Of a DNA stretch of 18,359 bases, positions 1-5,926 are shown piece by piece (position 1 is the stretch's first letter; each line of letters begins with the position of its first letter). Under the pieces are notes generated by a model. The model ran no database searches. It saw nothing but the letters and a program-made list of their open reading frames with translations, and had not been told where the DNA came from. The position numbers and the translations under genes are program-made. Where the stretch lies: assembly GCA_041676645.1 (NCBI GenBank), contig JBAYRO010000058.1, forward strand, positions 1-18,359. Reading direction: 5' to 3'. Source of the DNA: JAMLIN01 sp041676645 (GTDB taxonomy: Bacteria; Pseudomonadota; Gammaproteobacteria; Burkholderiales; Burkholderiaceae_E).

Positions 1-1429
1 CGATCCGGTCGAGGAATACCTGGCTCTCGTCCTCGCCGCCGTAGAAACCGGCGGCCAGGGCAAGGTCGGAGTCGTTGGCAAGATCGATCGCTTCGGCGAG
101 GCTGTCGACCGGCTGTACGAGCACCATGGGCAGGAACTGTTCCTCATGCCAGAGCGGATGCTCGTGCGGCAGGCTCGCGATGGTCGGGGCGACGAACCAG
201 CCGTGGGAGAGTTCGCCGGCATCGAGCAGGCGCGCGCCGGTGTGCGCCTTGCCGGCTTCGGCGATCGCCGCGGCCGCCTTGCGATAGCGCTCCCAGGCGG
301 CGCGGTTGATCACCGGGCCCATCCAGTTCTCGCGCAGGGTCGGGTCGCCGATGCGGATCGCCTCGGTGAGGCCGACGAGGCGTTCGAGAAGTTCGCTCTG
401 GACGGCCTTGTGCACGTACAGGCGCGAGCAGGCCGAGCATTTCTGCCCCTGCAGTCCGAAGGCCGATCGGACGATGCCGGCGGCGGCTCTTTCGAGATCG
501 GCGCGATCGGTGACGATGGTCGCGTTCTTGCCGCCCATCTCGGCGATGCAGGGCCGTGGCCAACGGCCACTGACGTATTCCCGGGCGATCGACATGCCGA
601 CCTCGTGCGAGCCGGTGAAGGTGATCCCCGCCACATCGGGATGGCGGGCGAGGGCGTCCCCGATGCTCCCGCCCGGGCCGGTGACATGGTTGACCACCCC
701 GTCGGGCAGTCCGGCATCGCGAAACGCCTGCATCAGCAGGGCGCCGCTGAGCGCGGTATCCGATGCGGTCTTGAAGACGACCGTGTTGCCGGTGACCAGC
801 GCGGCGCCGATCGGGCCGCCGGCCAGGGCATAGGGGAAGTTGAAGGGCGCGATCACCGCCCAGACGCCGTAAGGCCGCAGCCGGGTCCGGTTGCGGCTGG
901 TGAAGCCGGTGAGCGGATCATTGGGCAGGATCCGGTCGAAGCCTTCGGCTTCCTCGAAGCGGTCGCAGTACCAGTTGATCAGGTCGGCGGTTTCCTGGAC
1001 TTCGCCGAGCGACTCCATGCGGTTCTTCCCGACCTCGATCGACAGGGCTGCCGACAGCATCCAGACCCGCTCCTCGATCAGCATGGCGGCGCGTCGCAGC
1101 AGCGCGACGCGTTCGCGCCAGGGGCGGCGCGACCAGTCGTCGAAGGCGGTGCTGGCGGCGTCGACCGCGGCGCCGGCATGTTCGGGCTTGCCCAGGGCGA
1201 AGCAGCCCACCAGGACGCGCTGGTCGACAGGCGAACGCAGGTCGAAGAGCGCATCGCCGGCCACCGCGGCGCCGCCGATCCACATCGGGTGGTCGGCGCC
1301 GAGCGTCTCGCGGACCTCCGCGACGGCGGCGTCGAAACGCTGATGCAGCGATTCGGGCGGATCGAACATCGTCGAATAGGTCAGTCGGTAGCCGGCCGCC
1401 GCCTGCGCGTGCTTGCGGGTGTCGTTCAT
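1..1429 (-). CDS. 1-pyrroline-5-carboxylate dehydrogenase-like aldehyde dehydrogenase (PruA/RocA type), C-terminus cut off by window edge
   Basis: Likely oxidises L-glutamate gamma-semialdehyde to glutamate with NAD+, the last step of proline breakdown, in the cytoplasm. 476 residues are visible and the frame runs off position 1 without a stop; about 40-60 residues should be missing from a 515-540 residue family. Visible aldehyde-dehydrogenase landmarks: APFNFP at 194-199, cofactor-binding Lys220, FTGS at 271-274, general base Glu297 in EMGGKN, and catalytic Cys331 in QGQKCSACSRLYV. The Glu-Cys distance of 34 is the usual one. The IEVGKN...EVQETADLI stretch (131-150) and the QGQKCSA motif point to the P5C dehydrogenase branch rather than a generic ALDH. 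The ATG at 1429 has GGAG seven bases upstream. HEEQFLPM replaces the usual EEIFGP, so a relative with a somewhat different substrate is possible. It stands alone; no proline dehydrogenase domain is fused at the visible end. Confidence 0.88.
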   Translation of the reverse strand, partial: MNDTRKHAQAAAGYRLTYSTMFDPPESLHQRFDAAVAEVRETLGADHPMWIGGAAVAGDALFDLRSPVDQRVLVGCFALGKPEHAGAAVDAASTAFDDWSRRPWRERVALLRRAAMLIEERVWMLSAALSIEVGKNRMESLGEVQETADLINWYCDRFEEAEGFDRILPNDPLTGFTSRNRTRLRPYGVWAVIAPFNFPYALAGGPIGAALVTGNTVVFKTASDTALSGALLMQAFRDAGLPDGVVNHVTGPGGSIGDALARHPDVAGITFTGSHEVGMSIAREYVSGRWPRPCIAEMGGKNATIVTDRADLERAAAGIVRSAFGLQGQKCSACSRLYVHKAVQSELLERLVGLTEAIRIGDPTLRENWMGPVINRAAWERYRKAAAAIAEAGKAHTGARLLDAGELSHGWFVAPTIASLPHEHPLWHEEQFLPMVLVQPVDSLAEAIDLANDSDLALAAGFYGGEDESQVFLDRI

Positions 1430-1518
1430 GGCGTGTCTCCATCCGGGTCCGATCGATCTTATCGCATGAGCACCGCGCTGCGACCCTTGCCGCGTCATTC
1501 GGGTATCGTCGTCGAACC

Positions 1519-2091
1519 ATGACGTCGAGTTCGCCGATCCGTTCGTTCCGCTTCGAGGAGGATGCCTGGCTCGTCGCTCCCCGGCTGATCGGCGCGATGC
1601 TGAGCCTCGATGGCGTCGGCGGCCGGATCGTCGAAGTGGAGGCCTACGATCGCAGCGATCCGGCCTCGCATACTTTCCGGGGCCCGACGCGGCGCAATGC
1701 AGCGATGTTCGGTCCTCCCGGCAGGGCGTATGTGTACCGCTCGTACGGCATCCACTGGTGCTTCAACATCGTGTGCCGGGAAGAGGGCCACGGGGCGGGT
1801 GTGCTGATCCGGGCGCTCGAGCCGCTGTACGGAATCGAACGCATGCGCTCGCGCCGCCGGGTGGATGCCGAGCGCCTGCTGTGCGCCGGACCCGGCCGGA
1901 TCTGCGAGGCGCTCGGGATCGATTTCGGCCATACCGGGATGCCGGTGGCGACGGCGCCCTTCGAACTGCATCCGCCCGAGGGCCCCGTCGATGTGCTGGC
2001 CGGTCCGCGGATCGGGATCTCGCGGGCCGTCGATGTGCCATGGCGCTTCGGGCTCGCCGGCTCGCCCTTCCTGAGTCGGCGGTTTCCCTGA
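1519..2091 (+). CDS. mpg: Putative 3-methyladenine DNA glycosylase (Mpg/AAG family)
   Basis: Base-excision repair enzyme that removes alkylated purines such as 3-methyladenine from DNA. The 190-residue product has the whole AAG fold signature: IVEVEAY (37-43) with catalytic Glu41, DPASHTFRGPTRRN (47-60), MFGPPGRAYVYRSYGIHW (63-80) with the base-flipping tyrosine region, CAGPGRICEALGID (122-135) and PRIGISRA (163-170). The length is normal for bacterial members. The ATG at 1519 has no clear Shine-Dalgarno sequence. The neighbour on the left is divergent (89-base gap) and the one on the right convergent (45-base gap), so it is probably transcribed alone. Nothing in the gap resembles a specific operator. 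Confidence 0.93.
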   Translation: MTSSSPIRSFRFEEDAWLVAPRLIGAMLSLDGVGGRIVEVEAYDRSDPASHTFRGPTRRNAAMFGPPGRAYVYRSYGIHWCFNIVCREEGHGAGVLIRALEPLYGIERMRSRRRVDAERLLCAGPGRICEALGIDFGHTGMPVATAPFELHPPEGPVDVLAGPRIGISRAVDVPWRFGLAGSPFLSRRFP

Positions 2092-2136
2092 GCGACGGTG
2101 TCCGCCACGACGGGGCCCGCGAACTCCCGCGCCGGA

Positions 2137-2793
2137 TCACGGTCGCGGCTGGCGGGATTCCCGGATGCTGGCCAGCAGGGTGCGCGCATCCTCGCCTTTC
2201 GCATCGGCGAAACGGATGGAAGGCGGTATCGAGAATCCGGCCTCGCGCATGACGGTCTCGATCGTCTCCCAGCTCCGCTCGTGCAGGGGAATGCCGGCAA
2301 GGCATCCGGCCAGCGCATCCAGCGCTTCCCGGCCGGGATGTTCATCCCCATGGCCCAGGACGACATTGATCAGCGGCACCGTGAGCGGATGGAACTGCGG
2401 GCCGGCATGGAGAAGCGCGACCAGGTTCTCGCGCTGGCCGGGAAAGTCGCGCAGGAACTCGAAGACGCGCCCCGAACCCCGCATGCCGTGATCGGCCAGT
2501 TCCAGGGCCAGCAGTGCGCCCGTGCTCGAGGCCCCATGAAGCTCGAGCCCCCGCCTCAGCGCTGCCCGGGCTTCGCTCACCGGCAGGCGCTGGTCCGGAG
2601 CCAGGAGACCGTCGATGACCAGGACGCTCGCCGGGCGGTCGATCGCATCGAGATCGCCGCGCCGCAAGGGTGGGCGATAGTCCGCCGCCGGCAGGATGCC
2701 GCGCGCTTCCCGGACCGACAGGCTCGGCCCGAGAAACACGATGGGTGGCTGCCCGCGCGGGAGGGAGGTGCCGGCCGGGCGGCCGGCGCTCAT
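2137..2793 (-). CDS. TfuA-domain protein, translationally coupled to TenA
   Basis: A 218-residue member of the TfuA family. The core starts at residue 17 with PIVFLGPSLSVREARGILP and continues through YRPPLRRGDL (39-48), VLVIDGLL (57-64), HGASSTGALLALELADHGM (86-104), GRVFEF (108-113) and LHAGPQFHPLTVPLINV (128-144), all in the family order. TfuA proteins are known mainly as partners of YcaO enzymes in putting sulfur into peptide backbones (trifolitoxin, thioamidated peptides, methyl-coenzyme M reductase). No YcaO gene is in this window. I chose the ATG at 2793 because it overlaps the tenA stop as ATGA and places the conserved core close to the N-terminus; an in-frame ATG at 2862 would only add residues inside tenA. 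The biochemical role here is unknown. The second half (about 145-218) is less conserved. Confidence 0.85.
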   Translation of the reverse strand: MSAGRPAGTSLPRGQPPIVFLGPSLSVREARGILPAADYRPPLRRGDLDAIDRPASVLVIDGLLAPDQRLPVSEARAALRRGLELHGASSTGALLALELADHGMRGSGRVFEFLRDFPGQRENLVALLHAGPQFHPLTVPLINVVLGHGDEHPGREALDALAGCLAGIPLHERSWETIETVMREAGFSIPPSIRFADAKGEDARTLLASIRESRQPRP

Positions 2794-3476
2794 CCGGCCG
2801 GATCCAGGCCCATCGACCAGAAACCGTTCTCGAGGAGGGTTGCCGTCTGGAACCGTGCGCACAATCGCAGCCAGCGCGGCTGGGTTTCCCAGTCGGGTCC
2901 GAGCCGGCGAAGAAGCGCCGAGTCGATCAGCGATCCGGCGCTCCGGCAGGCTTCCTGGAATTCATCGCCGGCATAGGTGTCGATCCAGGGCCGATAGGGC
3001 GTGTCACCGGCCCCAGCGGCGAGCCGCAGGCCGATCTCGCCATAGCCGAGCACGCAGGGCGCGAGCGCCGCCATCAGGTCGAGGAAGTCGCCCGAGAAGC
3101 CGGCCTCGAGGACATAGCGGGTATAGGCGAGATTCTCCCGACGCTCGGGCGTAGCCTCGAGCTGGGCCCGGGAGATGCCTTCGGCGGCGCATGTCTCGAC
3201 ATGAAGCGGCATCTCGACATGCACGAGCGCATGCACGGTCGCGGCCGCCGCCTGCAGTTCCTCCAGAGTCTCGGCCTTGGCGGCGGCCAGCGCCCAGGCG
3301 CGGGAGAAATGGATCAGGAACACGTAGTCCTGCTGCAGGTAATGCAGGAACGCCTCGCGCGGCAGGCTGCCGTCGCCAAGGCCTTCGACGAAGGGATGAT
3401 GCGTATAGCGTCGCCACTCTTCGCCGGCGGCCTCGCGCCACAGCGCGAAGGCCCTGCCATAGTCGGGAGGTGTCAT
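2790..3476 (-). CDS. tenA: TenA family aminopyrimidine aminohydrolase / thiaminase II
   Basis: TenA enzymes hydrolyse aminopyrimidine breakdown products of thiamin (and slowly thiamin itself) so that the pyrimidine can be re-used. The 228-residue product keeps the whole active-site set: Asp50 in LQQDYVF, Tyr118 in NLAYTRY, the nucleophile Cys141 in APCVLGYGEIG, Tyr168 in PWIDTYAGDEF, and Glu216 in ENGFW. It is therefore the classical TenA_C type rather than a PqqC or heme-oxygenase-like relative. The ATG at 3476 has AGGAG a few bases upstream. Frames extending further upstream (to 3713) run into the divergent redoxin gene and have no family similarity. The stop codon overlaps the start of the TfuA gene. 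No TPP riboswitch consensus is visible in the 148-base leader. Confidence 0.92.
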   Translation of the reverse strand: MTPPDYGRAFALWREAAGEEWRRYTHHPFVEGLGDGSLPREAFLHYLQQDYVFLIHFSRAWALAAAKAETLEELQAAAATVHALVHVEMPLHVETCAAEGISRAQLEATPERRENLAYTRYVLEAGFSGDFLDLMAALAPCVLGYGEIGLRLAAGAGDTPYRPWIDTYAGDEFQEACRSAGSLIDSALLRRLGPDWETQPRWLRLCARFQTATLLENGFWSMGLDPAG

Positions 3477-3541
3477 TCCTGTCTCCTGTCGATAGGCGTG
3501 AAAGCGCCGTCGGTTTCCGGCCTCATCGCCGCAGCGCCGAT

Positions 3542-3547
3542 AGTATA
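3542..3547 (-). promoter_or_regulatory. Possible -10 element for tenA
   Basis: On the minus strand these bases read TATACT, a near-perfect -10 hexamer, about 65 bases upstream of the tenA ATG. No convincing -35 hexamer lies 16-18 bases further upstream; the position is occupied by one arm of the inverted repeat at 3554-3574. If real, the promoter would be weak or activator-dependent. Confidence 0.3.
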
Positions 3548-3553
3548 GGCAAG

Positions 3554-3574
3554 CGCGACGGCCTTTCCGTCGCG
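3554..3574. repeat. Inverted repeat between tenA and the divergent redoxin gene
   Basis: CGCGACGG, five bases (CCTTT), then CCGTCGCG: a perfect 8-bp dyad. It lies in the shared 148-base divergent region, just upstream of the TATACT element facing tenA. There is no U-run after either arm, so it is not an intrinsic terminator. An operator for a dimeric regulator, or a simple GC hairpin in a leader, are both possible. Confidence 0.5.
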
Positions 3575-3624
3575 GGGCGAGGCCCGCGGCAGCCCAGGAC
3601 AACGAGACAGCACAGGAGACCTCG

Positions 3625-4092
3625 ATGAGCCAGTACGAGCCGGCACCCGAGTGGCAGGTGGAGAAATGGTTCAACACCGAGCAGCCGATTCGGCTTGCCG
3701 GCCTGCGCGGCAAGGTGGTGGTGCTGCATGCCTTCCAGATGCTTTGCCCCGGTTGTGTCAGCCACGGCGTACCGCAGGCCGAGCGACTGCATCGCCTGCT
3801 GAAGGGGCAGGATGCGGCCGTGGTCGGCCTGCATACGGTGTTCGAGCATCATGCGGCGATGACGCCGGTGGCGCTCGAGGCCTTCCTGCACGAGTACCGC
3901 ATCACCCATCCGGTCGGGGTCGATGTTCCCGACGCTCAGGGCGATATCCCCACCAGCATGCGGCGCTATGGGTTCCAGGGTACGCCGAGCCTGGTGCTGA
4001 TCGATCGCCAGGGCCGGATCCGCCACCAGGCGCTGGGCGGCATCGACGATCTCGCGGTGGGCCTGATGGTGGGGCGCCTGCTCGAGGAGTAG
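3625..4092 (+). CDS. Thioredoxin-fold redoxin (AhpC/TSA-TlpA type) with CPGC motif
   Basis: A 155-residue cytoplasmic protein (no signal peptide) of the peroxiredoxin/TlpA-like superfamily, probably a thiol-disulfide or peroxide reductant. It shows the order typical of the fold: LRGKVVVLHAFQMLCPGC (27-44) with Cys41 and Cys44 in a C-P-G-C pair at the start of the first long helix, and GTPSLVLIDRQGRI (119-132) with the cis-proline Pro121. The C-X-X-C pair favours a thiol oxidoreductase over a classical peroxiredoxin, whose motif would be PxxxTxxC. The ATG at 3625 follows AGGAG (3614-3618) at good spacing. It is divergent from tenA-TfuA, so a shared regulator is possible. The 58 bases to the next gene hold no obvious terminator. 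The exact substrate is not deducible. Confidence 0.82.
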   Translation: MSQYEPAPEWQVEKWFNTEQPIRLAGLRGKVVVLHAFQMLCPGCVSHGVPQAERLHRLLKGQDAAVVGLHTVFEHHAAMTPVALEAFLHEYRITHPVGVDVPDAQGDIPTSMRRYGFQGTPSLVLIDRQGRIRHQALGGIDDLAVGLMVGRLLEE

Positions 4093-4150
4093 CGGCCTGG
4101 TTCGTCGGTTCACGCTACATTTGCGTTGACGAACAAGACAATGGGTGACC

Positions 4151-5857
4151 ATGAGCGACCCTCAGCAGGAGTCCTACGTGCGCGGCATGGACGGCCGCAA
4201 TGCCGTCATGATCGGATCGGCGATCATCGTGTCGGCCCTGGCCATCCTGGGGGCCCTGTTCCCGGCGCGCTTCGGTGCGGTGGCCAGCGAGTTGCTCGGC
4301 TACACCACGACCAACTTCGGCTGGTTCCTGCTGCTGTCGGTCTTCCTGATGACGGTGCTGCTGGTGGGGCTGGCGATCAGCGAGTTCGGCCGGATACGCC
4401 TCGGGCCGGAGAACAGTCGCCCCGAGTACAGCTTCGTGACCTGGATCGCGATGCTGTTCTCGGCGGGCTTCGGCGCCGGCCTCGTGTTCTGGGGAGTGGC
4501 CGAGCCGATGAGCCATTTCTTCACGGCGCCGTTCGCGACGGTCGAGGCGCAGACGCCGCAGGCTGCCCGGCTCGCGATGGGCTACGCGTTCTTCCACTGG
4601 GGCCTGAGCCAGTGGTCGGTCTTCGCGATCGTCGGGCTGGCGATCGGACTGCTTCAGTTCCGCAAGAAGCGCGACAGTCTCGTCTCGACCACGCTCGAGC
4701 CGATGATCGGGACGCGGCCGGCGACGAAGGCGGCGGTCGACATCCTCGCGGTGATCGCGACGGTGATGGGGGTCGCCACATCGGTCGGGCTCGGCGTGCT
4801 GCAGATCAGCGGCGGAATCCAGACCCTGTTCGGCGTCGAAGCTTCGCTGCCGACGCAGATGCTGGTCGTCCTCGTGATGTGGATCGCCTATATGTTGTCG
4901 TCGACGACCGGCCTGCGCCGCGGAATCCCCTGGTTGTCGAACCTCAACCTCGGCATCTGCGTCGTCCTGCTGGTCTATGTATTCGTTGCCGGGCCGACCG
5001 TGTTCATACTCAATGCCTTCGTGCTTGCCCTCGGCGACTACCTGGTGAACTTCGTCCAGTACAGCCTGCGCCTGACGCCCTACGTCGGCGGCACCTGGGT
5101 CCGTGACTGGACGATCTTCTACTGGGCGTGGGCGATTGCATGGTCGCCGTTCGTGGGAGCCTTCGTCGCCCGTGTCTCGCGCGGGCGCACGATCCGCGAG
5201 TTCATCATCGGCGTGCTGGTGATCCCCCCATTGATCGCCTGCATCTGGATCGCCATCTTCGGCGGCACCGCGTTGTACGAGGACCTGCGCCACGATGCCG
5301 GGATCGCCGCGATCGTCGACCGGGACGTCGCCCAGGCGCTCTTCGCGACATACACGCATCTTCCGATGACACAGATCCTGTCGGTCGTTTCGATCATCCT
5401 CATCTATACCTTCCTGGTCACCTCGGCCGATTCCGCGACCTATGTGCTCGCCAGCATGACGACCCGGGGGCGACTCAATCCGCCCTTCCTGGCCAAGCTG
5501 ATCTGGGGGGGATTGATGGCGGCGATCGCCGCGGTGCTGCTCGCCGCCGGGGGCCTCACTTCGCTGCAGACCGCATCCCTCGTCGCGGCGCTGCCGTTCA
5601 CGATCCTGCTGCTGATGATGGCGCTGGCGATCGTCAGGTTGCTGCGTAGCGAACCGCTACCGATCCGGGCCGCCGACCTGCGTCTGCATCGTCGACTTGC
5701 CGCAGCGGCCGAAGGCGGTACCGCGACCGCCACCGAAACGCAGCCCGCGGGATCGGCCGCCGCGATCACCGGCGGCTCGGGCCAATCCGTCGCGCCGGGG
5801 GCCGCGCCAGCGCCGGGCGCAGCCGGCGCCGACGGCCCGCGCGGACATCCAGGCTGA
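4151..5857 (+). CDS. BCCT family (betaine/carnitine/choline-type) transporter
   Basis: Sodium- or proton-driven secondary carrier of the inner membrane for quaternary-ammonium compounds or related osmolytes; 568 residues from the ATG at 4151. A GTG at 4145 would add two residues, and the Shine-Dalgarno sequence is poor for both. Family landmarks: FSAGFGAGLVFWGVAEPMSH (103-122, the TM3 glycine stretch), HWGLSQW (149-155, TM4), DWTIFYWAWAIAWSPFVG (319-336, TM8 signature), RVSRGRTIREF (341-351), and TSADSATYVL (424-433). About twelve hydrophobic segments are present. Compared with BetP as I remember it, the aromatic-box tyrosine after HWGxxxW is Phe158 and one tryptophan of WAWW is Ala328, so the ligand may not be glycine betaine. 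The C-terminal 50 residues are Ala/Gly/Pro-rich and unlike the basic osmosensing tail of BetP. It seems to be a single-gene unit. Confidence 0.92.
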   Translation: MSDPQQESYVRGMDGRNAVMIGSAIIVSALAILGALFPARFGAVASELLGYTTTNFGWFLLLSVFLMTVLLVGLAISEFGRIRLGPENSRPEYSFVTWIAMLFSAGFGAGLVFWGVAEPMSHFFTAPFATVEAQTPQAARLAMGYAFFHWGLSQWSVFAIVGLAIGLLQFRKKRDSLVSTTLEPMIGTRPATKAAVDILAVIATVMGVATSVGLGVLQISGGIQTLFGVEASLPTQMLVVLVMWIAYMLSSTTGLRRGIPWLSNLNLGICVVLLVYVFVAGPTVFILNAFVLALGDYLVNFVQYSLRLTPYVGGTWVRDWTIFYWAWAIAWSPFVGAFVARVSRGRTIREFIIGVLVIPPLIACIWIAIFGGTALYEDLRHDAGIAAIVDRDVAQALFATYTHLPMTQILSVVSIILIYTFLVTSADSATYVLASMTTRGRLNPPFLAKLIWGGLMAAIAAVLLAAGGLTSLQTASLVAALPFTILLLMMALAIVRLLRSEPLPIRAADLRLHRRLAAAAEGGTATATETQPAGSAAAITGGSGQSVAPGAAPAPGAAGADGPRGHPG

Positions 5858-5873
5858 AGCCCGGCTGGCGGAC

Positions 5874-5920
5874 GATCCCCGGCCGGCGGTCGATCCCCGG
5901 CCGGTGGTCGATCCCCGGCG
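5874..5920. repeat. Imperfect 18-base tandem repeat at a convergent gene junction
   Basis: Two full units, GATCCCCGGCCGGCGGTC (5874-5891) and the same with one C-to-T change (5892-5909), are followed by a partial third (5910-5920). Each unit carries the self-complementary CCGGCCGG core. The array fills most of the 69 bases between the BCCT stop (5857) and the kinase stop (5927), so both convergent transcripts would read into it. There is no T-run on either strand. Confidence 0.75.
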
Positions 5921-5926
5921 CGGCGC

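Noticed and set aside
146..1522. A 458-codon plus-strand frame opposite the aldehyde dehydrogenase
   Set aside because: The minus strand carries a full set of catalytic motifs with correct spacing; the plus frame has none and is a shadow.
2092..2136. Intrinsic terminator between the convergent glycosylase and TfuA genes
   Set aside because: GC-rich, but without a stable inverted repeat followed by a T-run on either strand.
3477..3624. TPP riboswitch upstream of tenA
   Set aside because: Searched for the CUGAGA and the second conserved thi-box in the leader; neither is present.
4093..4150. FNR-type box before the BCCT gene (TTGCGTTGACGAACAA)
   Set aside because: The spacing between TTG and CAA is 10 or 5 bases, not 8, and the halves are not complementary beyond three bases.
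4115..5359. A 414-codon minus-strand frame opposite the BCCT carrier
   Set aside because: Extremely charged, low-complexity translation; a shadow of hydrophobic codons on the other strand.
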